Source: AP-15 sp963818695
GTDB lineage: Bacteria > Pseudomonadota > Alphaproteobacteria > ATCC43930 > CGMCC-115725
Length of the DNA: 64,000 nt
Direction: 5' to 3'
Assembly: GCA_963818695.1 (NCBI GenBank)
Contig: CAWFTG010000005.1
Location: 124,001 to 188,000 of the forward strand
In this document: positions 41,158-50,237 of the stretch, one piece after another
How positions within the stretch are numbered: position 1 is the stretch's first letter
Layout: each line of letters opens with the position of its first letter
Notes under the pieces: model-generated
The model's input: the letters and a program-made list of their open reading frames with translations, nothing else
Databases searched by the model: none
Told to the model about the DNA's origin: nothing
Translations under genes and position numbers: made by a program

Positions 41158-41628
41158 TTACTGCAGCGGCGGACACACCAGATTGATTTGTATCTGCGCC
41201 ACAATTGCCGAATTGAACGGGCGGTTGGCGCAGCGCGCGTTGTATTCGCTGACCCGCACATTGTAGCGCGCCGTGGCTTGCTCGGCTTCGGCATGGACCG
41301 GGCCGATCGACTGGCGATAGGCGCCATCGCGTCGTTCCAGCAGCGCCTTGTAACGAGCGACCGCGTCGGGGTTGTTGACATTTATTGTCGATCGATCGCG
41401 CGCGAGCTGCGAATCAAGGTCAGCGAGCTGTTGGGTGACCGCGTTCAAGGCTTGATTTTTGGCGTTCATTTCGGCCGAGAGCGCCGAGACCGCCCGCTGC
41501 AGACACAAACACGCCGTGATCTCGGCCGCTTCGGGCGGCACCTGCGCTCTTGCTGCTCCGGGCGCAAGCGCGGCGACCAGGCCCCAACCCAACGCCATCC
41601 CGCGCGCCCACCGGATCAGGTAAGCCAT
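41158..41628 (-). CDS. Periplasmic coiled-coil protein of unknown function
   Basis: The 156-residue precursor has a signal peptide ending at about Ala-Arg-Ala-Gln (residue 29). A helical, Gln/Ala-rich mature domain follows (Asn-Ala-Lys-Asn-Gln-Ala-Leu-Asn-Ala-Val, heptad-like). Four cysteines include the pair Cys-Leu-Cys near the mature N-terminus and a Cys-Pro-Pro end. I do not recognise a family. It lies downstream of the stress/envelope trio on the same strand with a 45-base gap. Confidence 0.6.
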   Translation of the reverse strand: MAYLIRWARGMALGWGLVAALAPGAARAQVPPEAAEITACLCLQRAVSALSAEMNAKNQALNAVTQQLADLDSQLARDRSTINVNNPDAVARYKALLERRDGAYRQSIGPVHAEAEQATARYNVRVSEYNARCANRPFNSAIVAQIQINLVCPPLQ

Positions 41629-41673
41629 TGTCCCTCCCCTGTTTGCCGCCGGGCCCTTCCCGGCACCGCAAGA

Positions 41674-42297
41674 CTAACGCGTCCTGCCGCGCGTCGCGGA
41701 ATCGGCGAGCTCCCGGACCCGCTCGGCAGCCTCATGGCCAAACTCATTGGCCTTGTTCCACAATCCGTCGCGGGCTTCGCCGACGTATTCCTGCTCTATT
41801 CTGGTGGGCGGCAATATCGCCGCAAAAAGCGCGCCTGCAACCAAGCCGGCAACGCCAATCAGCCAGGGATCGGTCGACAGCTTCTCCGTCACTTGACCGC
41901 TCGCCCGGTTGGCCAGATCGCCGGCTGCGCCGGCCCGATCGAGCACGGCACTGCCGGCGTCGCGCACTGTGCTGATGGCGCCGCGCGCCGCTCCCGCCGC
42001 CTGATGCACCCAACCATTATCCCGCCCCGAATCGTTGCGGGCCAGCGGCTCGCCGTCAGGTCCCAGGACCTGCCCGCCGGGCGCTTCGCTCGAACCGCCA
42101 CCGATCCCGATATCACCGGCAAGCTCCCCGATCCGCCGTTGTGCGGCCTGGACACGCTCGTCCTTGATTACCCGATCCACCAAACCCGTGTTGTTTGCTA
42201 CGAGCCAGGCAAGACCCACGCCAATCAACGTAAGCGGCACGCTGTTGGCTTGAATTACCTCACCGAGCCCGTTGCCTTTCAGTGAATCTCTAATCAT
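41674..42297 (-). CDS. Membrane protein of the DUF3618-like type
   Basis: The 207-residue protein has one N-terminal helix (Val-Pro-Leu-Thr-Leu-Ile-Gly-Val-Gly-Leu-Ala-Trp-Leu) and a Gly/Ala-rich middle with Arg-Asp-Ala-Gly-Ser-Ala-Val repeats. A second helix (Leu-Ile-Gly-Val-Ala-Gly-Leu-Val-Ala-Gly-Ala-Leu) follows, and an amphipathic tail. This resembles the C-terminal part of DUF3618 proteins, which in rhizobia sit with holin-like and nutrient-deprivation-induced proteins. Function is unknown; a role in membrane stress is inferred from company only. Confidence 0.65.
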   Translation of the reverse strand: MIRDSLKGNGLGEVIQANSVPLTLIGVGLAWLVANNTGLVDRVIKDERVQAAQRRIGELAGDIGIGGGSSEAPGGQVLGPDGEPLARNDSGRDNGWVHQAAGAARGAISTVRDAGSAVLDRAGAAGDLANRASGQVTEKLSTDPWLIGVAGLVAGALFAAILPPTRIEQEYVGEARDGLWNKANEFGHEAAERVRELADSATRGRTR

Positions 42298-42327
42298 TTC
42301 GCTTCCCTTCCGTTTCCATTCAGCGGA

Positions 42328-42759
42328 TCACGAGACCTGATCCCGGATCCAAGCTTCATCCTCGCGAAGCGAGTTCAGCGAGCGGCGCGGGACCAAAGCG
42401 TCGGCCTTCAGCCGGCTCTTCCCGAACAGCGCCAGCCCAGCCCCGAGCGCTATCACCAAAATCCCGATGATCAGGGCGGAGAGCCATGGTGCCAAAATAT
42501 GGCTGAGGCCAAGGATCGCCGCCGCTACCAATGCGAGCCAACCGCTGAAGGCGATTATCGCTCCTGCGCCAAGCGCCCCTGCGCCGACGCCGATCTGCCC
42601 CAGCTTTTCATTGAGCTCGGCCTTGAACAGCGCGATCTCCTGGCGGACCAGTGTGCTGGTCTCGCCTGCGAGATCGGACAGCAACGCGGCGAGCGGACGC
42701 GCCGACCGCACGCGGGGCTCTTCGATGTCCGGCCCGAGGCGGCCGTTGCCGGAAATCAT
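42328..42759 (-). CDS. Holin-like (phage holin 3_6 / DUF1469) membrane protein
   Basis: The 143-residue protein begins with a polar helix: Leu-Ser-Asp-Leu-Ala-Gly-Glu-Thr-Ser-Thr-Leu-Val-Arg-Gln-Glu-Ile-Ala-Leu-Phe-Lys. It continues with two membrane helices divided by a short loop, the usual layout of this chromosomal family, and it has no link to a prophage here. Such proteins are widespread next to DUF883/DUF3618-type genes and are thought to act at the inner membrane under stress. Gaps of 30 bases downstream and 130 bases upstream keep it in the same cluster. Confidence 0.8.
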   Translation of the reverse strand: MISGNGRLGPDIEEPRVRSARPLAALLSDLAGETSTLVRQEIALFKAELNEKLGQIGVGAGALGAGAIIAFSGWLALVAAAILGLSHILAPWLSALIIGILVIALGAGLALFGKSRLKADALVPRRSLNSLREDEAWIRDQVS

Positions 42760-42891
42760 CAGCGGGTCTCCACGGCTCCGGTTAGCGGGGCGCCGTTACC
42801 GGTCAGGTCACCGGCGGCAGTGCCGGTTGCGCTCGATACCGCCGCCGTCACGGTACGCGGCGGTTCGCCGCTGCGAGACGACCAATCGGCA

Positions 42892-43338
42892 TTATGCCGC
42901 CGACCTGGTCGACGCCCATAAGAGGCGCCCGACGACAAAGCCGGTGGCAACTGCGCCGAGCACAAACCAAGTCGGTTGGCGCCGTGCGAAATCCTCGGTG
43001 TCGGCGACCAGCTCGCCCCAATGCCTCTCGTGCATCGTGCGCGAAAGGCTAGCGACCTGCGCCGCCCCCTCTTCGAGGTAGCGGGCGATTACGCGGCTTT
43101 GCAATTCGTCGAGCGGACGCGCGGCGCTTCGCAGCGCCTCGGCTACTCCCGAAACCTTTTCGGCGATCTGTCGCTTCTGTTCTTCGAGCAGCAATTCGGC
43201 CGCCGATCGGGCCGCGTCCAAGAATTCTGTGACGACGCTCCGGCTGCGTCCTCTCTGCGCATCCGTTGTCGAGTTAGCCTGCCCTACTGTCCCGCTCGCG
43301 GTGATCATGCTCGAGGAGGCATCGTTTCTGTCAGCCAT
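42892..43338 (-). CDS. Nutrient-deprivation-induced-type small membrane protein
   Basis: From the ATG at 43338 the product is 148 residues: a polar Ser/Thr-rich N-terminus and a helical stretch (Ser-Ala-Ala-Glu-Leu-Leu-Leu-Glu-Glu-Gln-Lys-Arg). One C-terminal membrane helix (Phe-Val-Leu-Gly-Ala-Val-Ala-Thr-Gly-Phe-Val-Val-Gly-Arg) ends the protein. The pattern matches the rhizobial 'nutrient deprivation-induced protein' as I know it. It precedes the holin-like and DUF3618-like genes on the same strand, forming the usual trio. A longer frame to 43485 lacks support. Confidence 0.7.
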   Translation of the reverse strand: MADRNDASSSMITASGTVGQANSTTDAQRGRSRSVVTEFLDAARSAAELLLEEQKRQIAEKVSGVAEALRSAARPLDELQSRVIARYLEEGAAQVASLSRTMHERHWGELVADTEDFARRQPTWFVLGAVATGFVVGRLLWASTRSAA

Positions 43339-43548
43339 GCGTCTCTCTCCGAGAAAAGTCGTGACCCGCCGTCCTGCTCCGACAACGGCTTCGTTCGACC
43401 TCAGGTTCCGGCGTCGGAGCGGGATTCCTCTGAATTCGTTGTCGAACAGCTGCCACAGTTTGCCCGATAATTGAGAGCATGCCATGCGAGTGGGCCGGCG
43501 GGGGAGCAGGGGTGTCGGAAAGCAAGACGATAGCGGCGGCGGGCGCCC

Positions 43549-45516
43549 GTGGCTGAGCCCAGGTTGCGGCTCGACCCCGCCGAGCGCATCCGGCCGCCGC
43601 CGCGAGCGCTAGCGCGTGCGCCGCGGCGACGCGCCCGCGGCAAAGGCTTCCTGCCGCGAGCCTCCAAGCTCGGCGTGTTGCTGCTGCTGTGGATGGCGAT
43701 CGTCGGCGGCGTCGTTCTCGGCTATTTCGCCCTCACGCTTCCCGACACCGGCGAGCTCACCCGCGCCGAGCGGCGTCCAAGCGTCACGATCCTGGCGGCG
43801 GACGGCAGCCTGCTGACGACCTATGGCGACCTCTTCGGGCAGCCGTTGACCCTGAAGGAAATATCGCCCTACTTGCCGAAGGCCGTCGTAGCCACCGAAG
43901 ATCGCCGCTTCTACAGCCATTTCGGGGTCGATCCGATCGGGCTCGTTCGGGCTGCTTTCGCCAATCTCGCCGCCGGACATGTGGTCCAGGGCGGCAGCAC
44001 GATCACGCAGCAGCTCGCCAAGAACCTGTTCCTGACACCCGAGCGCAGCCTCGGACGCAAGATCCAGGAAACGCTGCTCGCACTTTGGCTCGAGCACCGT
44101 TTTTCGAAAAACCAGATCCTCGAGATCTACCTCAACCGCGTCTATCTCGGGGCCGGCACCTATGGGGTGGATGCCGCGGCGCATCGGTATTTCAACAAAT
44201 CGGCGAGGCAAACGAGCCTCTATGAAAGCGCTGCCATTGCGGGCCTATTGAAAGCACCGACCCGGTTCAACCCGACCCGCGACCAAGACAAGGCCGCAGC
44301 GCGGACTGCGCAAGTCCTCGCCAAAATGGTCGATGCCGGGGTTGTCACCAGCAGTCAGGCAATGGCCGCCCTGAGCGGCGGAACTTCGCTTGCCGCGGTG
44401 CCCGTTACGCGCCCGGGCGCTCGTTATTTCGGGGATTGGGTGGCCGAGCAGCTGGGAGATTTTGCCGGTACCGGAAACCGTGATTTGACGGTGGTGACGA
44501 CGCTCGATGCGCGCATGCAGGCCCAGGCCGAAGCTGCGATCGCGGACGTCATCAGCCGCGAAGGCAGCAAAATGGCGGTGAGCCAGGGTGCGCTCGTCGC
44601 GATGTCCCCGGACGGAGCGGTCCGCGCCATGGTCGGCGGTCGCGACTACAACGGGAGCCAATTCAATCGCGCGACCCAGGCACAGCGGCAGCCTGGCTCC
44701 GCTTTCAAGCCGTTCGTCTATTTGGCCGGACTGGAAGCCGGCTTACAACCCTCCGATCAGTTCGTCGACGAGCCGATGCGCGTCGGCAATTGGCAACCCC
44801 GCGATTATACCGGGCATTACCAGGGCGAGATGACCTTGGCTGAAGGCCTGGCCCAGTCGGTCAACACGATCGCGGTCCAGGTCGCGCAGCGTGCCGGCCT
44901 ACGCAATGTCGTGGCGGTCGCCCACCGGCTCGGAATTTCGTCACCGCTCACGCCCGAGATTAGCCTTGCTCTAGGCACGAACGAGGTCAACTTGCTGGAG
45001 CTGGTTTCCGCCTACGCGCCGTTCGCGAATGGCGGTTTGGGAGTGTGGCCGCATGGCATAACCGAGATCCGCGACGGCGCGGGAAAGGTCGTGTTCCGCC
45101 GCACCGGTTCGGGGCTCGGACAAGTGGTCACCCCAGAGCTGACCGGAACCATGAACCAGATGCTGAGCGCCGTGATCGGGCACGGCACAGGCAGGAGCGC
45201 CGTACTGCCCCGCCCGGCCGCCGGGAAGACCGGCACGACGCAGGATTATCGCGACGCCTGGTTCATCGGCTACACCGCCGACCTCGTCGCCGGGGTCTGG
45301 CTCGGCAATGACGACAATACGCCGATGAACAAGGTGACGGGCGGCTCGTTGCCAGCGCAGACCTGGCGGCGTTTTATGCTGGGTGCCACCCAGGCGATGC
45401 CGGTGCGGCCGCTGCCGAGCGGACCGCTGCCGCCCGCCGGTGTAATGGCCGCAGCGCCGCCGCGCACCGGCGGCGGGTTCTTTGAAAATCTCTTCGGTTT
45501 ATTCCGTGTGAGGTAA
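43549..45516 (+). CDS. Class A penicillin-binding protein (PBP1A type)
   Basis: The 655-residue bifunctional murein synthase has a basic cytoplasmic tail and a membrane anchor (about 43-64). The GT51 glycosyltransferase domain follows (Glu-Asp-Arg-Arg-Phe-Tyr-Ser-His-Phe-Gly; Gln-Gly-Gly-Ser-Thr-Ile-Thr-Gln-Gln). The transpeptidase has Ser-x-x-Lys in Gly-Ser-Ala-Phe-Lys-Pro, then Ser-Val-Asn and Lys-Thr-Gly-Thr-Thr. All catalytic motifs are intact. The start is a GTG at 43549, overlapping no other gene. It builds and cross-links peptidoglycan on the outer face of the inner membrane. Divergent from the stress trio. Confidence 0.93.
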   Translation: MAEPRLRLDPAERIRPPPRALARAPRRRARGKGFLPRASKLGVLLLLWMAIVGGVVLGYFALTLPDTGELTRAERRPSVTILAADGSLLTTYGDLFGQPLTLKEISPYLPKAVVATEDRRFYSHFGVDPIGLVRAAFANLAAGHVVQGGSTITQQLAKNLFLTPERSLGRKIQETLLALWLEHRFSKNQILEIYLNRVYLGAGTYGVDAAAHRYFNKSARQTSLYESAAIAGLLKAPTRFNPTRDQDKAAARTAQVLAKMVDAGVVTSSQAMAALSGGTSLAAVPVTRPGARYFGDWVAEQLGDFAGTGNRDLTVVTTLDARMQAQAEAAIADVISREGSKMAVSQGALVAMSPDGAVRAMVGGRDYNGSQFNRATQAQRQPGSAFKPFVYLAGLEAGLQPSDQFVDEPMRVGNWQPRDYTGHYQGEMTLAEGLAQSVNTIAVQVAQRAGLRNVVAVAHRLGISSPLTPEISLALGTNEVNLLELVSAYAPFANGGLGVWPHGITEIRDGAGKVVFRRTGSGLGQVVTPELTGTMNQMLSAVIGHGTGRSAVLPRPAAGKTGTTQDYRDAWFIGYTADLVAGVWLGNDDNTPMNKVTGGSLPAQTWRRFMLGATQAMPVRPLPSGPLPPAGVMAAAPPRTGGGFFENLFGLFRVR

Positions 45517-45533
45517 TTGAGCGTGACGGGGTG

Positions 45534-45570
45534 CCCTCACCCACGATCGCTGGCGCGATCTGGATGAGGG
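45534..45570. terminator. Hairpin between convergent PBP1A and NIPSNAP genes
   Basis: CCCTCACCCACGATCGC pairs with GCGATCTGGATGAGGG around a TGGC loop, with small bulges. It sits 17 bases after the PBP1A stop and 7 bases before the NIPSNAP stop on the other strand, so it could stop transcription from both sides. No clear T-run follows, and it also resembles the window's palindromic repeats. Confidence 0.45.
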
Positions 45571-45577
45571 TAACTCG

Positions 45578-46186
45578 TTAACGCAACGGCGAGAACGACG
45601 CCGGTACGACCAGCATGTTCTCCTGCTTGACGAACATTCCGCGGGTGGCAGGCGGCCAGCTGCCGTCTTTGCGCGATTCCTCGCGGATCCGGGCGCGTTC
45701 GTTCGCATCCTTATACGCCCAGATGTGGATCCATTGGTTGAGCGGCCCGAGCTCGGTGTGCCCGGCAGCCGCCAATGGCGACAGCTTGACCCGTCCCTCG
45801 ATCCGCTCGGCCCACCGTTCGATGACCTGCTGCGCGACGCCCGGCAGCATCGTATAGGTGCGGATCTCATAGAGATTGCCGTGCTGCCGAGGTGTGAAGG
45901 CCGGACAGAACGGCGCCGCGTTGACGATCTTGCTCTCCATCTCGACGATGAATTCCTGGATCTTCGGCGGCCAGTTCGAGATCGACTGCGAACGCACCCG
46001 CGTGCGATGCGATAGATCGTCATATGGCCAGATATGGATGATGTGGTTCAGCGGCCCCACTTCGGTGTGAAAGAACGCGCCGAGCGGCGACACCTTGACC
46101 CGATCCGTCAGCGCCTCGCCAAACCGCTTCTCGGCTTCCGGCACCGAGCCCGGCTGCAAGCGGTAAGTCCGCATCTCAAAGATCAT
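45578..46186 (-). CDS. NIPSNAP-family protein with two tandem domains
   Basis: The 202-residue protein repeats the NIPSNAP core twice. Tyr-Arg-Leu-Gln-Pro-Gly-Ser-Val, then Phe-His-Thr-Glu-Val-Gly-Pro-Leu-Asn and Ile-Ile-His-Ile-Trp-Pro-Tyr form the first copy. Tyr-Glu-Ile-Arg-Thr-Tyr, then Gly-His-Thr-Glu-Leu-Gly-Pro-Leu-Asn and Trp-Ile-His-Ile-Trp-Ala-Tyr form the second. Function in bacteria is poorly known. It follows the nucleoside hydrolase on the same strand. Confidence 0.9.
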   Translation of the reverse strand: MIFEMRTYRLQPGSVPEAEKRFGEALTDRVKVSPLGAFFHTEVGPLNHIIHIWPYDDLSHRTRVRSQSISNWPPKIQEFIVEMESKIVNAAPFCPAFTPRQHGNLYEIRTYTMLPGVAQQVIERWAERIEGRVKLSPLAAAGHTELGPLNQWIHIWAYKDANERARIREESRKDGSWPPATRGMFVKQENMLVVPASFSPLR

Positions 46187-46228
46187 CGGCTTGCTCCATC
46201 ATGAGTTCAGCGCGCCATCCTATCGGCG

Positions 46229-47170
46229 CTAAGGAAGGCGTGCCAGCTTGTCGGTCAAAAGTTCATAGAAGCCGTCGGCATCGACGGTGTTCAAAAAGCG
46301 AACATTGGGCGGCCTGCCGGTGACACCCCGCCAATCGACCACCGTCGTACCGATGGTCAGCGGGCTTTCGGTCTCAATCGCGACGTTGACCTCGCGCCCG
46401 TCATAGAGCGCCGGGCGCAGCAGATAGGCGATTACCGACGGATCGTGGAGAGCCATCGCCAGCGAGCCGAATTGGGAGCTACGGTTTCTTTCGAAGCTGG
46501 TCAGCAGCGCGGCAACCGCCGGGCCGCAGCGATTGCTGAGCGCACGCAACGCCGCGAGTCGCGGCGGCGTGCTCAGCACCTGATGCGTGACATCGATCGG
46601 GATCATCGTGATCGGAACGCCGCTGCCGATGACGATCGCCGCGGCGTGGGGGTCGGCATGCATGTTGAACTCGGCCGTCGGGGTCACATTGCCCAGATCG
46701 AAACAAGCGCCGCCCATCACCACCACTTCGCGGATCTTGCCGGCGACCTCCGGCGCCTTGACCAGTGCCATCGCAACGTTGGTCAATGGCCCCAGAGCGC
46801 AGACCGTAATGGTGTCGGGCTGGGCACTGCGCAACGCCTCGATCAAGAAATCGACGCCGTGCTGCGACTGCAACAGCGTGTGCGGTTCCGGCAGGATCGC
46901 TTCGAGCCGCGGGTCGCTGTGGATGTCGACAGCGGTTGCGAGTGTGCGCATCAAGGGCCGCCCACAGCCGGCGTAAACGGGGATGTCGCGTCGCCCCGCC
47001 AATTCGCAGATCCGCCGCGCATTGCGCTCTGTCAGCGCCAGCGGCAGATTCCCGGCGACGGCTACGACGCCGGCGACCTCCAATTCCTCGGGCGCCGCCA
47101 AGGCAAGCAGGATCGCAACGGCATCGTCCAGGCCAGGGTCGGTATCGGTGATGATCCGGCGCCGGGTCAT
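46229..47170 (-). CDS. Nucleoside hydrolase (inosine/uridine-preferring type)
   Basis: The ATG at 47170 gives 313 residues with the calcium-binding family motif Asp-Thr-Asp-Pro-Gly-Leu-Asp-Asp-Ala near the start. It continues with Val-Val-Met-Gly-Gly and Ala-Glu-Phe-Asn-Met-His-Ala-Asp-Pro-His-Ala-Ala. The catalytic-region histidine lies in Leu-His-Asp-Pro. It splits ribonucleosides into base and ribose in the cytoplasm. The start overlaps the stop of the upstream regulator by 4 bases (ATGA). The longer frame to 47485 is antisense-like sequence of that regulator. Confidence 0.92.
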   Translation of the reverse strand: MTRRRIITDTDPGLDDAVAILLALAAPEELEVAGVVAVAGNLPLALTERNARRICELAGRRDIPVYAGCGRPLMRTLATAVDIHSDPRLEAILPEPHTLLQSQHGVDFLIEALRSAQPDTITVCALGPLTNVAMALVKAPEVAGKIREVVVMGGACFDLGNVTPTAEFNMHADPHAAAIVIGSGVPITMIPIDVTHQVLSTPPRLAALRALSNRCGPAVAALLTSFERNRSSQFGSLAMALHDPSVIAYLLRPALYDGREVNVAIETESPLTIGTTVVDWRGVTGRPPNVRFLNTVDADGFYELLTDKLARLP

Positions 47171-48763
47171 TCCTCCGGCATCCCGGCTCTGCGCAGGCCA
47201 GCGAAATAAGTGGCTTCGTAAAGAGCTCGGACCGCCGGTGTTCCGAAATCTACGACAGTTTTCAAACGGGTGAGGCTCGTAAAACGACCATCGCCGCTCA
47301 GTCTGCGGGCCTCCGCGAGCTCCCTGGCAGCGCGAACAACGTCTCCCTTGAGGGCATAGGTTGAGCATAGGTGGCTGCGGTGCAGCGATTGTTCCGGATT
47401 GGCGGCCCGGGCCTTTTCGAACCAGATGATCGCATCGCCAATGCGCGATTGCAGCAGATGCACGAGTCCAATCCGAGTATACCAATGATGGAGGTCCGGG
47501 TCCCGAGGGCTCAGCCGGATGGCGTGCTCGATCAACGGGATCATCTCCTCGACTAACCCGGCGTTGAACTTGCTCCGGCCAAGCTGCGCGTAGACCTGCG
47601 GCCAGTTGCGATTGAGCGCGATGACCATCTCGTATTCGGAAATGGCTTCTGCGTTTCGGTGCTGCTGGCGCAGAAATTGGCCTTTGGCGTAATGCGCAAG
47701 TTGGCTGCGAGGCGATGCCGCGAAGGCTTTCTCGACCAGCGTTTTGGCGCGAGCGATATCGGCTGCGGGCGAATCGGTCATGGCATCGAGTACCCGGCCG
47801 ACGAGCGCAATCGCCAACCAGCTCTGCGCCTCGACAGAACCGGGATCCAGCTCCAATGCGCGTTCGTATAAGCTTATGCGCTCCGCTTTGTTATCGCGCG
47901 TTTCGGGCTTCTGCGCTGTGGCGCGGGCCCGGAGAATGTAATCCAGCGCCTCGGGATGCTCCATTGGCCGAGCCGCCTCTGCGCCGATCATCTCAATGTT
48001 GAGCGCGATCGCTATCCGGCTGGTGATCTCGTCCTGGACAGCGAACAGATCGCCTGTGATTGCGGTCGAAGCGCTCCGCCCACAAATGTGCATCAGTTTC
48101 TGCATCGATCAGCTGCGCGTTGATGCGGACCTGGTTGCCGGATCGGCGAACGCTGCCTTCCAGAACATAACGTACACCCAACTCGCGGCCGATCTGCTTT
48201 ATATCGGTCGGCTTGTTCCTATAGGTGAACGCGGTATTGCGCGAGATCACGAACATGTGCGCGAGCCGCGACAGATCGGTCGTCACATCCTCCGTAATCC
48301 CGTCCGCAAAATATTGCTGCTCCCGGTCGTCGCTCAAATTGGTAAACGGCAGCACGACAATTGAAAGGGGAGGCCACGGGCGCACGCCGCCCGCAGCACT
48401 TGACGGGGAACCTGCGTCGGATCGGGTCACGCTAGCGACAAACCGGTAGCCACGTCCGGGAACGGTCTGGATGCAGCTGCCCCCTTCCCGATCCCGATCG
48501 AGGATGTGGCGCAGCGCTGCGATCTGCACGTTGAGGTTGCTGTCTTCGACCGCCGTTCTCGGCCAGACGGCCTCCATAATCTCAGCTCTCGAAACGAGGT
48601 CGCCTGGCCGCTCGACCAGCACGGCGAGAATGTCGAGCGCGCGCGAGCCGATCGTCATCGGAGCAAAAACGCCGCGCTCATCGCGCCGGAACAGAACGCC
48701 GCCCCGCCGGTCGAGACGGAAACCCTCAAATTGGGAAATTTCGGCTGACGAGAGTACGTCCAT
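47167..48763 (-). pseudogene. Winged-helix / TolB-like / TPR regulator, split by a frameshift
   Basis: Without the break this would be a 531-residue regulator. An OmpR/CadC-type winged helix (about 1-105, ending Pro-Gly-Arg-Gly-Tyr-Arg-Phe) is followed by a TolB-like domain (Val-Val-Leu-Pro-Phe-Thr-Asn-Leu-Ser, then Tyr-Val-Leu-Glu-Gly-Ser-Val-Arg). TPR helices make up the C-terminus. Near 48064 one extra base divides it into 48763-47993 and 48105-47167. Removing it joins Ala-Glu-Arg-Phe-Asp-Arg to Thr-Gly-Asp-Leu-Phe-Ala-Val-Gln-Asp-Glu-Ile-Thr exactly as in the family. The gene is divergent from the secreted-protein gene, its likely target. Confidence 0.82.
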
Positions 48764-48906
48764 ACCCGCGCGTCCCTCAATTTCCCAACATTTTACTACA
48801 ATTTAGAAGTTTTTATCGCCGTCTCATAGCGCGTCCCCGTCAAGCGGGGCTTAATCGGGGTCCGGACCGAAACGGGTCAAACCGATTACAGGCAGGAAAG
48901 CAACTC

Positions 48907-49362
48907 ATGAAACAGTACATCAAGTTCGTAGTAGCCGCCGCGATGGCGTTGGCCGTGTCCGGTGTCGCGCAGGCGAAAGATGATGACGACGGCAGGAAAG
49001 TTTGCAGCGTTCCCACGCTGGATGGACTCTACGTCTTCACCGCTTCCGGATTTAATATCATCGGAACCGCCGCGCTGCCAAAGGCCATCGTGGAATTGAT
49101 CACCTTCAACGGCGACGGCACCATCACTAGCGGGAAGACGACGGTCAGCCTAAACGGCACGATTATCTATAGCAAGGACACGCCAGGGACCTACACGCTC
49201 GATCCCGACTGCACGGGCCATCTCAAGTTTATGGACGGTGGGGCGAACCCCGAATTTGACTTGTATGTAGCCTTCAAAGGCTCTCAAATTCAAATGATTC
49301 AGACCAAACAGACCGTCGGGGCACCGGTGTTTCAGGGGACCGCCGAGCGGATATCGCGCTAA
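48907..49362 (+). CDS. Secreted beta-rich protein of unknown function
   Basis: The 151-residue precursor has a signal peptide ending in Val-Ala-Gln-Ala (about residue 23). An Asp-rich start (Lys-Asp-Asp-Asp-Asp-Gly) is followed by a mature part that looks like an all-beta lipocalin-like or immunoglobulin-like fold. Repeated Asn-Gly-Asp-Gly-Thr-Ile-Thr segments support this. Two cysteines (Val-Cys-Ser; Asp-Cys-Thr-Gly) could pair. I do not know the family. It is divergent from the regulator across 143 bases; a CCCCGTCAAGCGGGG hairpin (48836-48850) lies between them. Confidence 0.7.
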   Translation: MKQYIKFVVAAAMALAVSGVAQAKDDDDGRKVCSVPTLDGLYVFTASGFNIIGTAALPKAIVELITFNGDGTITSGKTTVSLNGTIIYSKDTPGTYTLDPDCTGHLKFMDGGANPEFDLYVAFKGSQIQMIQTKQTVGAPVFQGTAERISR

Positions 49363-49426
49363 GCGAGGCCCGACACTCTGGAGCTGTGCCGATAACCCCG
49401 GCTCGTCATTTCCCCGGCGAAGAAAT

Positions 49427-50206
49427 CTACCGGCGCAGCACCATCAGTTTTTTGATCTCGGCGATCGCCTTGGCCGGGTTGAGGTTCTTCGGGCAGGTGC
49501 GGGTGCAGTTCATGATCGTGTGGCAGCGATAGAGCCGGAACGGATCTTCGAGCTCGTCGAGACGCTCGCCGGTCTTCTCGTCTCGGCTGTCGGCGATCCA
49601 GCGATAGGCCTGCAGCAGCACTGCCGGACCGAGGTACCGCTCGCCGTTCCACCAGTAACTCGGACACGAGGTCGTGCAGCAAAAGCACAGAATGCATTCC
49701 CAGAGCCCGTCGAGCTGTTCGCGCTCCTCGATCGATTGGCGCCGCTCGCGGTCGGGCGGCGGCGGGCTGGCGGTCTGCAGCCAAGGCCGGATCGATTGGT
49801 ATTGCGCAATGACATGCGTCAGATCGGGCACCAGATCCTTGACGACCGGCATGTGCGGCAAAGGGTAGATCCGCACCGCGCCCTCAATGTCCTCGATCGC
49901 CTTGAGGCAAGCCAGCGTATTGGTGCCGTCGATGTTCATTGCGCAGGAGCCGCAAATCCCTTCGCGGCACGAGCGGCGGAAGGTCAGGGTCGTGTCGATC
50001 TCGTTCTTGATCTTGATGAGCGCGTCGAGGACCATCGGGCCGCAATCGTTGAGGTCGATCTCGAACGTGTCGATGACCGGGTTGTTCCCGTCGTCGGGGT
50101 TCCAGCGGTAGATCTTGAACTCGCGCAGCCGGGTGGCGCCGGGCGGCCCGGCAAAGGTCTTGCCGGCGCCGATTTTCGAGTTCCGCGGCAGAGTGAATTC
50201 GGCCAT
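49427..50206 (-). CDS. sdhB: Succinate dehydrogenase iron-sulfur subunit
   Basis: The 259-residue protein carries the 2Fe-2S ligands in Cys-Arg-Glu-Gly-Ile-Cys-Gly-Ser-Cys-Ala-Met. The 4Fe-4S and 3Fe-4S ligands lie in Cys-Ile-Leu-Cys-Phe-Cys-Cys-Thr-Thr-Ser-Cys-Pro, then Cys-His-Thr-Ile-Met-Asn-Cys-Thr-Arg-Thr-Cys-Pro. It hands electrons from SdhA to ubiquinone at the membrane anchor. It is last in the sdhC-sdhD-sdhA-sdhB order typical of alphaproteobacteria and is separated from sdhA by 154 bases that hold a palindromic repeat. Confidence 0.96.
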   Translation of the reverse strand: MAEFTLPRNSKIGAGKTFAGPPGATRLREFKIYRWNPDDGNNPVIDTFEIDLNDCGPMVLDALIKIKNEIDTTLTFRRSCREGICGSCAMNIDGTNTLACLKAIEDIEGAVRIYPLPHMPVVKDLVPDLTHVIAQYQSIRPWLQTASPPPPDRERRQSIEEREQLDGLWECILCFCCTTSCPSYWWNGERYLGPAVLLQAYRWIADSRDEKTGERLDELEDPFRLYRCHTIMNCTRTCPKNLNPAKAIAEIKKLMVLRR

Positions 50207-50237
50207 CGCAGTCTTGATTTCTTAAAAGACAGAATAA

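Noticed and set aside
42328..42759. Prophage because of a holin-like gene
   Set aside because: This holin family is chromosomal in many alphaproteobacteria and no other phage gene is near.
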